A DNA stretch of 12,517 nucleotides from Nanobdellota archaeon. GTDB lineage: Archaea > Nanobdellota > Nanobdellia > SCGC-AAA011-G17 > GW2011-AR17. The position numbers were made by a program, and so were the translations under genes. Under the pieces are notes generated by a model. That model did no database searches. It had not been told where the DNA came from and saw only the letters and a list, made by a program, of their open reading frames with translations. Shown here piece after piece: positions 6,556 through 12,196 of the stretch (the stretch's first letter is position 1; every line of letters begins with the position of its first letter). Location of the stretch: the NCBI GenBank assembly GCA_030018575.1, contig JASEIA010000041.1:1-12517 (forward strand), given 5' to 3'.

Positions 6556-6663
6556 GGGCTCATAGCGCAGTCTGGTAGCGCAACTGACTCTTATCGGAAA
6601 TGCTTTCCTGAACTGGTTCCGAAGGTAATCAGTGGGTCGTGGGTTCAAATCCCACTGGGCCCA
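6556..6663 (+). tRNA. tRNA-Lys (anticodon CTT), intron-containing
   Basis: The acceptor stem pairs 6556-6562 with 6656-6662, with A6663 as discriminator and no encoded CCA. The D stem is GCGC/GCGC, the anticodon stem ACTGA/TCAGT and the T arm GTGGG-TTCAAAT-CCCAC. The anticodon CTT is at 6590-6592, with A6593 at position 37. A 34-nt intron separates positions 37 and 38. The spliced molecule matches the archaeal tRNA-Lys pattern (CTGACTCTTAATCAGT around the anticodon). A run of six T follows at 6664-6669, ten bases before the next tRNA. Confidence 0.93.
6594..6627 (+). other. Intron of tRNA-Lys (34 nt)
   Basis: Insertion at the canonical 37/38 site. CGGAA and TTCCG inside the intron form a 5-bp stem, and AAGG can pair imperfectly with the anticodon region. 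That leaves three-base bulges TAT and TAA at the two splice sites, a bulge-helix-bulge substrate for the archaeal splicing endonuclease. Confidence 0.85.
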
Positions 6664-6673
6664 TTTTTTGCTT

Positions 6674-6771
6674 GCCAGCGTCGTATAATCCGGTATTACG
6701 TCGGTCTCGAACCGATTTGCGAGGCAACCGATGCCTTCACGGGCTTGTAGGTTCAAATCCTACCGCTGGCG
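6674..6771 (+). tRNA. tRNA-Ser (anticodon CGA), intron-containing
   Basis: The acceptor stem is GCCAGCG/CGCTGGC (6674-6680, 6764-6770) with discriminator G6771, the serine identity base. The anticodon stem is TCGGT/ACCGA, the anticodon CGA is at 6708-6710, and the T arm is GTAGG-TTCAAAT-CCTAC. A long class II variable arm (GCC-loop-GGC) follows the anticodon stem, as required for tRNA-Ser. A 14-nt intron lies between positions 37 and 38. The gene is 10 bp after tRNA-Lys and has no promoter of its own, so the two are probably cotranscribed. Confidence 0.92.
6712..6725 (+). other. Intron of tRNA-Ser (14 nt)
   Basis: CTCG of the anticodon loop (6706-6709) pairs with CGAG (6719-6722) to make the 4-bp central helix of a bulge-helix-bulge. 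The three-base bulges are AAC and GCA, cut after the second base of each. The intron is short and begins CCGA, which repeats the 3' anticodon stem sequence and could form a competing local hairpin. Confidence 0.85.
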
Positions 6772-6781
6772 TAGCGGGGTT

Positions 6782-6808
6782 CAAGGGGTTTCTCCCTTGC
6801 CTCCTTTT
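6782..6808 (+). terminator. Hairpin and T-rich tract after the tRNA pair
   Basis: CAAGGG and CCCTTG form a 6-bp stem 11 bp beyond tRNA-Ser, followed by the pyrimidine tract CCTCCTTTT. It probably ends the tRNA transcript just before the scpA promoter. Confidence 0.5.
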
Positions 6809-6814
6809 CAATAT

Positions 6815-6824
6815 ATTTATAAGT
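6815..6824 (+). promoter_or_regulatory. scpA TATA box
   Basis: ATATTTATAAG spans this position and is centred about 26 bp before the scpA ATG at 6846, implying a leaderless mRNA. Confidence 0.7.
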
Positions 6825-6845
6825 TTCCTCTGATTCCCTTATCCC

Positions 6846-7607
6846 ATGCAGGACAAGATACTGAGCCTTATCTTGGAGCAAAACGAGGTGACTTGGCAGA
6901 CAATCATATATGACCTCATACGCTCCGAGGAAATGGATCCATGGGATATTGATGTTTCAGTATTGACAGGAAGGTATATTGAGACAATCAAGCAGATGCA
7001 GCAGATGAATTTCTTTATTTCAGGAAAAGTGCTGTTAGCCGCAGCCTTATTAGTGAAAATAAAATCAGAGAGACTGGTAAATGAGGATATTGCCTATTTC
7101 GATTCAATCCTTTTCCCTCAAACAGAGATGTTTGATGAAAATGACATGCAGTTTGTTGAGCGCCCGAAAATAGAGCACCCTCCTTTGGGAATAAGGACTC
7201 CAATGCCCAGAAAGAGAAAGGTTTATGTGCAGGACCTGATGAAAGCATTAGAGAGAGCTTTAGAAGTGGACAAGAGAAGGGCAATCAAGTTCAACAGGTA
7301 TCACACCGAGAACATTGCAGTAATGCCTGAGAGAAAGGTTGATATCCTACAATTGATGAAAACCATTTATTCAACAATCCTCGGCTTTTTTGAAAAAAAG
7401 GAGACAATCACGTTTTCAAGGCTTTTGCCTCAGGGTGAAATCACGAAGAAGGAGAAAGTGCTCACGCTTATCCCATTATTGCATCTTGAGAATGAGATCA
7501 AGGTTGGGCTTAATCAGGAAAAGCACTTTGACGAGATTTATGTGACGCTTTTGGAGGAAAGAAAGGAAGAGCCTACTTCAATCCCATCTTCTTCAATAAT
7601 CCACTAA
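6846..7607 (+). CDS. scpA: Segregation and condensation protein A (kleisin)
   Basis: ScpA is the kleisin that bridges the heads of the SMC dimer in the prokaryotic condensin complex and is needed for chromosome compaction and segregation. The 253-aa length fits. The N-terminal helical domain has the ScpA signatures DPWDIDV (31-37) and ISGKVLLAAALLVKIKSERL (58-77). The middle is a variable linker (about 95-150) with a proline-rich stretch. The C-terminal 70 residues form a winged helix (ITFSRLLP, then HFDEIYVTLLEE) that contacts the SMC head. The start has a TATA box at leaderless spacing. The last 35 bases overlap the convergent minD gene. SMC and ScpB are not in the window. Confidence 0.9.
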   Translation: MQDKILSLILEQNEVTWQTIIYDLIRSEEMDPWDIDVSVLTGRYIETIKQMQQMNFFISGKVLLAAALLVKIKSERLVNEDIAYFDSILFPQTEMFDENDMQFVERPKIEHPPLGIRTPMPRKRKVYVQDLMKALERALEVDKRRAIKFNRYHTENIAVMPERKVDILQLMKTIYSTILGFFEKKETITFSRLLPQGEITKKEKVLTLIPLLHLENEIKVGLNQEKHFDEIYVTLLEERKEEPTSIPSSSIIH

Positions 7608-8355
7608 AGAATCCCCCCTCTTCACTTTCAACAGCTTCCTCATACGGGTGCCCTATCAAAGAAGCAGCCAATTTCTTATACCCGACAGCTGCCTTTGACT
7701 TGGGATGCGTGAAAATAACAGCGTCCTTTCTAGTCAATGACTCCCGCACAGCCTTGTCATGCGGAATGACTGAAATAACAGGATTTTCAAGAATCTCCTC
7801 TGTTTTCTTCGCGGAGATGTCAAGATTATTGTCCATTGTTTTCGTTAAAACAACGCCTGTAACCCTCTTGTCAAACTTCTCAGCTAATTTTATAGTCTTC
7901 AATGCGTCTGCTATTGCAGGCATTTCTGGATTGGTTACAATCAAAAGCTCTTCAACTGAAAGTATTGCATTCAATGCTTCCCTTCCAAGCCCTGCTGCTC
8001 CGTCAACGATTATGAAGTCAGGCTTCAGCTTAACCAATTGCTTAACAGCCCTCTTCAGTTTGTCAGGGTTTGTTGTGTGCAGGTCGGTTATTGACAGGCT
8101 TCCGGGAACAATTTTCATTCCCGCGGGATGCGCATAAACCGCTTCTGTAATCGCATTCTTCCCCTGCAATACGTGGTGCAAATGAATTGGAACAACAGGA
8201 ACCCCCAGGTGCAGTCCTACATTTGGAGTTGTCAGGTTTGCGTCAACAATGATTACATCCTTCCCGAAATAAGTCAAAGCAGCGCCTAAATTAACAGAAG
8301 TCGTGGTTTTCCCCGTCCCTCCTTTGCCTGCGAGAACGCCGATGATTTTTGTCAT
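7573..8355 (-). CDS. minD: MinD/ParA-family ATPase
   Basis: The start at 8355 gives MTKIIGVLAGKGGTGKTT with the deviant Walker A motif KGGTGKTT (11-18) of the MinD/ParA/Mrp class. Asp38 (VDANLTTPNVG) marks the Walker A' strand and IIVDGAAGLGREA is Walker B. The product is 260 aa. The last 14 residues, GGFFSGLLKKMGLK, form an amphipathic helix like the membrane-targeting tail of MinD, which favours MinD over ParA. Archaeal MinD homologues position chemosensory or motility machinery or act in cell organisation. The protein probably cycles ATP-dependently between cytoplasm and membrane. The start region is unusual: 92 bp upstream is a second copy of the first 13 codons with a better ribosome-binding site. 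The in-frame ATT to the usual extended start at 8382 lacks support. Confidence 0.92.
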   Translation of the reverse strand: MTKIIGVLAGKGGTGKTTTSVNLGAALTYFGKDVIIVDANLTTPNVGLHLGVPVVPIHLHHVLQGKNAITEAVYAHPAGMKIVPGSLSITDLHTTNPDKLKRAVKQLVKLKPDFIIVDGAAGLGREALNAILSVEELLIVTNPEMPAIADALKTIKLAEKFDKRVTGVVLTKTMDNNLDISAKKTEEILENPVISVIPHDKAVRESLTRKDAVIFTHPKSKAAVGYKKLAASLIGHPYEEAVESEEGGFFSGLLKKMGLK

Positions 8356-8447
8356 AAGCAAGCGCCTCTCTTGCAGTTCCAAAGGAGGCTTCGAACGCCA
8401 GTGAGATTGCCTCCTTTTCCTGCAAGAACGCCTATGATTTTTGTCAT
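8352..8447 (-). CDS. 31-codon leader ORF duplicating the MinD N-terminus
   Basis: The frame starts at ATG 8447 and encodes MTKIIGVLAGKGG, identical to MinD residues 1-13, then 18 unrelated residues ending KRGACL. Its TGA (8352-8354) overlaps the minD ATG as ATGA. The 13 shared codons differ from minD only at third positions (ATA/ATC, CTT/CTC, GGA/GGC, GGC/GGG), all synonymous. AAGGAGG (8457-8463) lies 9 nt upstream and a TATA box lies before it, so ribosomes should load here rather than at minD. It may act as a translational coupling leader, or be a remnant of tandem duplication or recombination with a paralogue. Confidence 0.6.
   Translation of the reverse strand: MTKIIGVLAGKGGNLTGVRSLLWNCKRGACL
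8369..8427. promoter_or_regulatory. Long stem-loop in the minD leader
   Basis: AAAGGAGGC (8381-8389) pairs with GCCTCCTTT (8409-8417), and the outer arms TCTTGCA (8369-8375) and TGCAAGA (8421-8427) pair after a short internal loop. The fold lies inside the leader ORF, with its base close to the minD start. Translation of the leader would melt it, so control of minD by leader translation is possible. Confidence 0.55.
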
Positions 8448-8456
8448 TGTTTATTT

Positions 8457-8510
8457 CCTCCTTATCGCTAAATCTCCCTTATTTAATGTTATGGGGTAGT
8501 TATTTATTAA
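8457..8510 (-). promoter_or_regulatory. minD promoter and strong Shine-Dalgarno site
   Basis: On the minus strand TTAATAAATA (about 8501-8510) is a TATA-like box. AAGGAGG (8457-8463) is a full Shine-Dalgarno motif 9 nt before the leader ATG at 8447. Other first genes here are leaderless, so a leader with a strong ribosome-binding site is exceptional. Confidence 0.6.
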
Positions 8511-8569
8511 CTTAACGCTTGCACAACAAGAAAGCCCGACTCACGGCATTCATTCTTTGATTTCCTGAG

Positions 8570-8586
8570 CCAAAATCCTATTTTGG
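8570..8586 (-). terminator. Hairpin after the ORF6N gene
   Basis: CCAAAAT and ATTTTGG form a perfect 7-bp stem with a 3-base loop, starting 7 bp past the stop codon at 8593. Its position and T-rich arm suit a terminator. The rest of 8511-8592 holds no ORF that I can support. Confidence 0.5.
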
Positions 8587-8592
8587 AATACA

Positions 8593-9516
8593 CTATGCTT
8601 CCAGCCTGTCAAGCAGCTTAATAGCTTCCTTTCCGAATTTTGAAAAAGCGAACCACTTCTTGCCCAAGTCCTTCAGCGATGCGCCAAAGTGATAAACAGA
8701 TTTATTGTCAATTATAAGAAACCTGTCGTGCGCTTGCCTGAATTCCCTTATCTCAATGGAAGGGTATTGCGAATTATGCTTTTCCAAGTCAAGCATCAGC
8801 TGCCTAGAAACGTCTTTTGTAAAGATTACAGCCTTAACATCCTTGCTTCTCTTGCTTAACAGCAACAAAACAGAATCATCCACATAATTGTCAATGAGGA
8901 TTAGGGATTTTTCAGCGCTTCTGACAATGTCAGAAACAAATTTGTATGCATCAAACGCCTGTCCGTCAAAGAATATGCCTTTCTCAGGCTGTATTCCCTT
9001 GCTTTGGATTGCGTCAAATACTTCCTCAAACTTCCTGTCGTGCTCAATTTGTTTCTTCTCAACAAAATCCAGCCTATGAAATACCTGCGCATTTGCGGAG
9101 ATAAACCGCCGCATGGCGACAAAAGCGCTCATTATCTGAATGCTCATTCTTACGGCAATATCGCTTTTTAGGACGCCTGAAAGCATTGCCACGCCCTGCT
9201 CTGTAAAGGCATAAGGCAGATACTGCCTTCCTCCTCTTGTCTCTTTTGAGGTCGCAATTTGCGACCTCAAGGTATTAAGGCGCTCCTGCGTTCCTTCTTT
9301 GTTTAAGGTCGCAAATTGTGACCTTAAAGAATAAAATTCCGTGTCTGTTAACTGGAACATAAACTCTTGCGGAAACCGGCTTATATTCCTTCTAACCTGC
9401 TCGTTTAGCCTTTTTGTCTCTACATTATATAACTCTGCAAGGTCTGAGTCAAGCATTACCTGCCTGTCTCTTATTGTATAAATCCTGCTTCTTATGCTGT
9501 CAGCGGCTAATGCCAA
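8593..9516 (-). CDS. ORF6N-domain protein with PLD-like C-terminal region
   Basis: Residues 8-70 form an ORF6N DNA-binding domain (RIYTIRDRQVMLDSDLAELY, ETKRLNEQVRRN, RFPQEFMFQL), a family common in phages and bacterial mobile DNA. Residues 98-140 (YLPYAFTEQGVAMLSGVL and following) complete the conserved core, and 145-175 is a coiled-coil-like linker. The C-terminal 120 residues (ILIDNYVDDSVL, then AHDRFLIIDN with His263) resemble one phospholipase-D-like repeat, with Arg where the HxK motif has Lys. The start is TTG at 9516, supported by AGGAGG 8 nt upstream; no ATG lies in frame between it and an upstream stop. It resembles bacterial homologues, so transfer is likely. Function in this archaeon is unknown. 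Confidence 0.88.
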   Translation of the reverse strand: MALAADSIRSRIYTIRDRQVMLDSDLAELYNVETKRLNEQVRRNISRFPQEFMFQLTDTEFYSLRSQFATLNKEGTQERLNTLRSQIATSKETRGGRQYLPYAFTEQGVAMLSGVLKSDIAVRMSIQIMSAFVAMRRFISANAQVFHRLDFVEKKQIEHDRKFEEVFDAIQSKGIQPEKGIFFDGQAFDAYKFVSDIVRSAEKSLILIDNYVDDSVLLLLSKRSKDVKAVIFTKDVSRQLMLDLEKHNSQYPSIEIREFRQAHDRFLIIDNKSVYHFGASLKDLGKKWFAFSKFGKEAIKLLDRLEA

Positions 9517-9757
9517 TGAATTATCCTCCTCTTTTTTGCATTTTAAGCTGTTTTAGTGTTTCTGTTCATAAACTCTTCTGTCAAAAAACATCTGTTTTTT
9601 CGGCATACCCAGGAAATTCCCGCGGCGAATCCGAAAATTTAGGGCAAAAATAAGATATTCAGGCAGGAATTTCCGGACTTGCCGGAAGGGAATTTTTATT
9701 CACATCGTCAAATCTGCCAAGGGTCAGGGACAATTATCGGGCTTGCCAAATAAAGGG
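9517..9757. other. 241-bp gap between the ORF6N gene and the paralogue operon
   Basis: TTCCGG and CCGGAA form a 6-bp hairpin at 9671-9687, followed on the minus strand by a T-run (9645-9649), a plausible terminator for the operon ending at 9758. A degenerate, related GGAAATTCCCGCGG lies at 9611-9624. I see no clear TATA box for the ORF6N gene and no convincing ORF; a 16-codon minus-strand frame starting near 9607 is too short to support. Confidence 0.45.
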
Positions 9758-10168
9758 CTATTTCTTCTTCCTCTTTTCAGGCGGCACGGGAACGCCGTAA
9801 TCAGGCGCCGGACTCTCATCAGCAACAGAGATAGGCCCGTACACTGGTCCAAATGGCCCCTCCATTGCCTCGAATGGCTGCCTGTATTCAAGGAACACCC
9901 TGAACCCTTTGTAATTGAAAGGTATTATGTTCCTTGCTATGTCCACAAGTATTTCTGGCTCTATCGCTTGATTTTCCTCATGCTTGGTTACATATGCAAC
10001 AAGGCACGGCTTGTCCTTTTCTTTTTTAGCGGCATTTGAATCCCTTACTCCAATTTTAGATATCCCGTGCATGAGGTAATATCCCATTTCCTCAACCTTA
10101 AGGCAGTATTCATTTCCAAAAGCAGTGTTCGCGTCTTTTACCTTGTCTTCAAGCGTTTTCCTTGCCAT
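9758..10168 (-). CDS. Hypothetical protein (136 aa), paralogue of its upstream neighbour
   Basis: I do not recognise a family. It shares with the 140-aa product just upstream an N-terminal helix with NEYxxKVEEMGYxL, a central region, and a later FxYKGFRVFLEY segment matching SFKGYHVKVGYQ, so the two are probably a tandem duplication. The middle is rich in charged residues (AAKKEKDKPC) and the C-terminus is proline-rich and ends in a basic tail (EKRKKK). No membrane segment or signal peptide is seen. Its ATG overlaps the end of the upstream gene by 20 bases, with AAGGAGG 12 nt before it, so it is cotranslated in the same operon. It is the last gene of the operon. Confidence 0.7.
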   Translation of the reverse strand: MARKTLEDKVKDANTAFGNEYCLKVEEMGYYLMHGISKIGVRDSNAAKKEKDKPCLVAYVTKHEENQAIEPEILVDIARNIIPFNYKGFRVFLEYRQPFEAMEGPFGPVYGPISVADESPAPDYGVPVPPEKRKKK

Positions 10169-10571
10169 TTTTTTCGTCTTCCTCCTTAAGATTCAACTTT
10201 ACGGGGTTTGCCAGAACTTCTCCGGCACTTCTTCGCATTATTTCCGGGTCGATGTAAATAGGGTGAATGATAATACCTTCTTGGTAGCCTACTTTTACAT
10301 GATACCCCTTGAATGAGTCAGGCAGTAAATCCATAGCCTCTATATCAGCACAGCTTGTACAGTCTGCCCCTTTTCTGCCAATTCGTGCACAAATGCCTTC
10401 TCCATACCAGTCAGGTGCGCAGTGCAATCTGTATCCTTTTTCTTCGACCTTTTGCCTGTATTCATTTTCCATCTCTATGCAGACAGACTGCGTTTTAGTA
10501 AGCACTCTTGCTGCAATATCTTCAAGCCTTCTAAGTTCTTCTTTTTTTACCCATCTTCTTCCGAACGCCAT
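10149..10571 (-). CDS. Hypothetical protein (140 aa), first of a paralogous pair
   Basis: The N-terminus is basic and helical (GRRWVKKEELRRLEDIAARVL), followed by NEYRQKVEEKGYRLHC, shared with the downstream 136-aa protein. The middle has cysteines in CAPDWYGEGIC and CTSC that could bind a metal, and these are absent from the paralogue. The segment SFKGYHVKVGYQEGIIIHPIYID looks like a beta hairpin. The C-terminus is acidic and lysine-rich. A GGGGAGG site lies 4 nt before the ATG. A TATA-like TATATAAG (about 10588-10597) is only 20 bp from the ATG, closer than usual for a promoter, so cotranscription with the 144-aa gene 31 bp upstream is more likely. Function unknown. Confidence 0.7.
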   Translation of the reverse strand: MAFGRRWVKKEELRRLEDIAARVLTKTQSVCIEMENEYRQKVEEKGYRLHCAPDWYGEGICARIGRKGADCTSCADIEAMDLLPDSFKGYHVKVGYQEGIIIHPIYIDPEIMRRSAGEVLANPVKLNLKEEDEKNGKENA

Positions 10572-10602
10572 TTTTCCTCCCCTACCGCTTATATACCAAT
10601 AG

Positions 10603-11037
10603 CTACTTCATCAGTTCTTTCAGGTAATTTATATACCTTTTTGTTTCGTCAGCATAATCCCTTAATTTGTCAATCGTAATCTCGGCATCCTTTGTAATCA
10701 TCGCGACATTCTTCCTGTACTCCTCTTTCTTCTTGTACTCCGAAGTCACGAGCTTCTTCAGCTCCATGTAAAAGTCAATCATGTTCTTGATTTCCTGGTC
10801 CTTTGGGAAAATCTCCTCCAGCTTCCTGCATCTTATAAGCGTTGCAGGAGAGACAGCGGCAAGCTTTCCCTTTTTCCTGAAATATTCCAGGGTGTCGGCA
10901 ATCTGGTAGTCCATTGTGCTGACAAGCCTTATAAGTACATTCCTTATCACGTCAACTGTCCTGGTATACTTCAACGTGACAAATATCAGATGGTCAACCC
11001 GCTTCAGCTCTTCCAGTGCGCTATTCTCAGTTGTCAT
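10603..11037 (-). CDS. Alpha-helical hypothetical protein (144 aa), paralogue of the 156-aa protein
   Basis: The protein is almost entirely predicted helix with a high charge density. It aligns with the upstream 156-aa product from RVDHLIFVTLKYTRTVDVIRN (matching KADHLAYVTYPMVRETKLLYA) through a shared LEYFRKKGKLAAVSP/LEYERMYKRIPLVP segment to a common C-terminal helix (IDKLRDYADETKRYINYLKEL against INKIKAYVMDSREFIEKLNRV). Its ATG overlaps the upstream stop as ATGA, so the two are translationally coupled and may form a heteromer. No catalytic motif is evident. The fold could be HEPN-like, but no R-x4-6-H motif is present, so this is only a possibility. Confidence 0.75.
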   Translation of the reverse strand: MTTENSALEELKRVDHLIFVTLKYTRTVDVIRNVLIRLVSTMDYQIADTLEYFRKKGKLAAVSPATLIRCRKLEEIFPKDQEIKNMIDFYMELKKLVTSEYKKKEEYRKNVAMITKDAEITIDKLRDYADETKRYINYLKELMK

Positions 11038-11504
11038 TTTATCCTCATCATAACGCGGTTCAGCTTTTCAATGAACTCCCTGCTGTCCATCACATACGCC
11101 TTAATCTTGTTGATGTCAAGCACGCTCATTGTGTAATCATCATCGCATATCACGAACTTGTCCCTGCGGACAAATTCAACAGGCGATTTTTTCTTTGCAT
11201 CCACCAGCCGCTTCAGGTCCATCAGCAGCAGCACTATGTTCCGGTTGAATCCGTATCTTTCAGCCACGTCCTTGAAAATTTCAAGCTCTGTCTCAAGAGC
11301 GCCCGGCACAAGTGGTATTCTCTTGTACATCCTTTCATACTCAAGCACAGCCCTGACGCCCTTTTCAAGGCTGTCGTAAATCACTTCAGCTATCGCGTAA
11401 AGCAGCTTTGTCTCGCGCACCATCGGGTACGTGACATACGCAAGGTGGTCTGCTTTCCTGAACTGCGCATTTGACTCTGCAATCAGCTGCTTTATCTTTT
11501 CCAT
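11034..11504 (-). CDS. Alpha-helical hypothetical protein (156 aa)
   Basis: Helical throughout, with ADHLAYVTYPMVRETKLLYAIAEVIY near the N-terminus and a segment absent from its paralogue, KKSPVEFVRRDKFVICDDDY, that is probably an ordered functional loop. It ends in a long helix (INKIKAYVMDSREFIEKLNRVM). I recall this as a recurrent uncharacterised protein of DPANN genomes, but cannot verify that here. GAGGGT sits before the ATG. No TATA box is visible in 11505-11670, so it is probably transcribed from the Sec61-beta/NAC promoter through the intergenic hairpins, or after processing of that RNA. Two genes serving nascent-chain handling upstream make a ribosome-linked role a guess. Confidence 0.75.
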   Translation of the reverse strand: MEKIKQLIAESNAQFRKADHLAYVTYPMVRETKLLYAIAEVIYDSLEKGVRAVLEYERMYKRIPLVPGALETELEIFKDVAERYGFNRNIVLLLMDLKRLVDAKKKSPVEFVRRDKFVICDDDYTMSVLDINKIKAYVMDSREFIEKLNRVMMRIK

Positions 11505-11528
11505 TCTTACTCAGACCCTCTTTCCTTG

Positions 11529-11660
11529 AAAATGCTTTGCATTTTTGGGATGCCGAAAATCCTGCTGGATTTTCCAGCACGTTCGAAGGTCCGCTCAATT
11601 CCATCGAAAATGCTTCGCATTTTCGGGGTGCCAAAAATGTCGCATTTTTGAGCACGTTCG
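11529..11660. repeat. Four tandem A/T-arm hairpins in two duplicated pairs
   Basis: Hairpins lie at 11529-11545 (AAAATGC/GCATTTT), 11555-11574 (GAAAATCC/GGATTTTC), 11605-11625 (CGAAAATGC/GCATTTTCG) and 11632-11650 (CAAAAATG/CATTTTTG). Each has a perfect 7-9 bp stem and a 3-4 base loop. Hairpins 1-2 and 3-4 are two copies of a unit of about 75 bp: GGRTGCC joins the two hairpins, and AGCACGTTCG follows each pair (11576-11585, 11651-11660). Both strands end stems in T-runs. The array fills the gap between NAC and the 156-aa gene and could attenuate, terminate or process the transcript. Confidence 0.8.
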
Positions 11661-11670
11661 CAGACCATGA

Positions 11671-11997
11671 TTATTCATGCTGCTTTAAACTTAATATAGC
11701 TTCTGCAAGATCGCCGTTTGCCTTTTCAAGCGCTTTTCTTGCAGTATCCTCATCAACATCAGCCTGCTCTGCAACAGTTTTCACATCATCCTCGGACAAT
11801 TTCTCTTCGCTCACATCGCCTGTAATCTCAAAGCTTTCCCTTCCTCCCATTGTCATCTTTGTGACACTCGGGTTCCTTATGACTATATTGCCTGAAGAAG
11901 TTTTAATCACTACCTCGTCCGCGGCTATCTCTTCCTGCTTTATGCCCATCTTTTTCATAGCCGCTTTCATAAGCTTTGGGTCTATGTTCGGAATCAT
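11671..11997 (-). CDS. nac: Nascent polypeptide-associated complex protein
   Basis: Archaeal NAC is a homodimer that binds near the ribosome exit tunnel and shields emerging chains. The 108-aa product has the short N-terminal helix (IDPKLMKAAMKKMG), a NAC beta-barrel (about 28-62: VVIKTSSGNIVI, then SVTKMTMGGRESFEITG) and a C-terminal UBA domain (70-107: EDDVKTVAEQADVDEDTARKAL, then GDLAEAILSL). Length and domain order are typical of archaeal alpha-NAC homologues. Its ATG overlaps the Sec61-beta stop as ATGA, so the two are coupled: one acts at the ribosome exit and the other at the translocon. The hairpin array lies just downstream. Confidence 0.95.
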   Translation of the reverse strand: MIPNIDPKLMKAAMKKMGIKQEEIAADEVVIKTSSGNIVIRNPSVTKMTMGGRESFEITGDVSEEKLSEDDVKTVAEQADVDEDTARKALEKANGDLAEAILSLKQHE

Positions 11998-12158
11998 CCT
12001 AAAGGCTTTGTGTACCGCAGAATTGTAACAAGCACTATAACTCCCACTATTATTGCCACAATGTAAGCAGGCGGGATTTCTATCTTGCTCTTGTATTCGT
12101 CGTAATACCTGATTAATCCGCCGCCGCTGCTGGGCATCCTAATTCTTTCGTCTGCCAT
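11994..12158 (-). CDS. secG: Protein translocase subunit Sec61-beta
   Basis: The 54-aa product has the archaeal Sec61-beta layout. A short cytosolic N-terminus is rich in Ser and Gly (RMPSSGGGLIRYYDEYKS), IEIPPAYIVAIIVGVIVLV leads into a single C-terminal transmembrane helix (about 32-47), and a few residues (RYTKPLG) follow. It is the small nonessential subunit of the SecYEG/Sec61 channel in the cytoplasmic membrane. It is short and easily missed. The ATG at 12158 lies about 30 bp from a TATA box and has no Shine-Dalgarno motif, so the mRNA is leaderless. The stop overlaps the NAC start (ATGA). Confidence 0.93.
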   Translation of the reverse strand: MADERIRMPSSGGGLIRYYDEYKSKIEIPPAYIVAIIVGVIVLVTILRYTKPLG

Positions 12159-12182
12159 GGGAGTATAGTATGTATTAAGGAG

Positions 12183-12196
12183 TATATAAATATATC
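12183..12196 (-). promoter_or_regulatory. TATA box of the Sec61-beta/NAC operon
   Basis: The minus strand carries TATATTTATATACT, centred about 30 bp upstream of the ATG at 12158. It is the strongest A/T box in this part of the window and has the spacing of a leaderless archaeal promoter. It may serve the whole minus-strand cluster down to 9758. Confidence 0.75.

Noticed and set aside
6523..6913. Frames across the tRNA genes on both strands
   Set aside because: They coincide with the structurally supported tRNA-Lys and tRNA-Ser genes and their terminator.
7700..8137. Plus-strand 145-aa frame
   Set aside because: Antisense to minD, no promoter, and low-complexity composition.
8356..8382. Extended minD start (nine extra residues)
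   Set aside because: The extension MELQERRLL is not typical of MinD. The ATG at 8355 begins the family N-terminus and is the site of the ATGA overlap.
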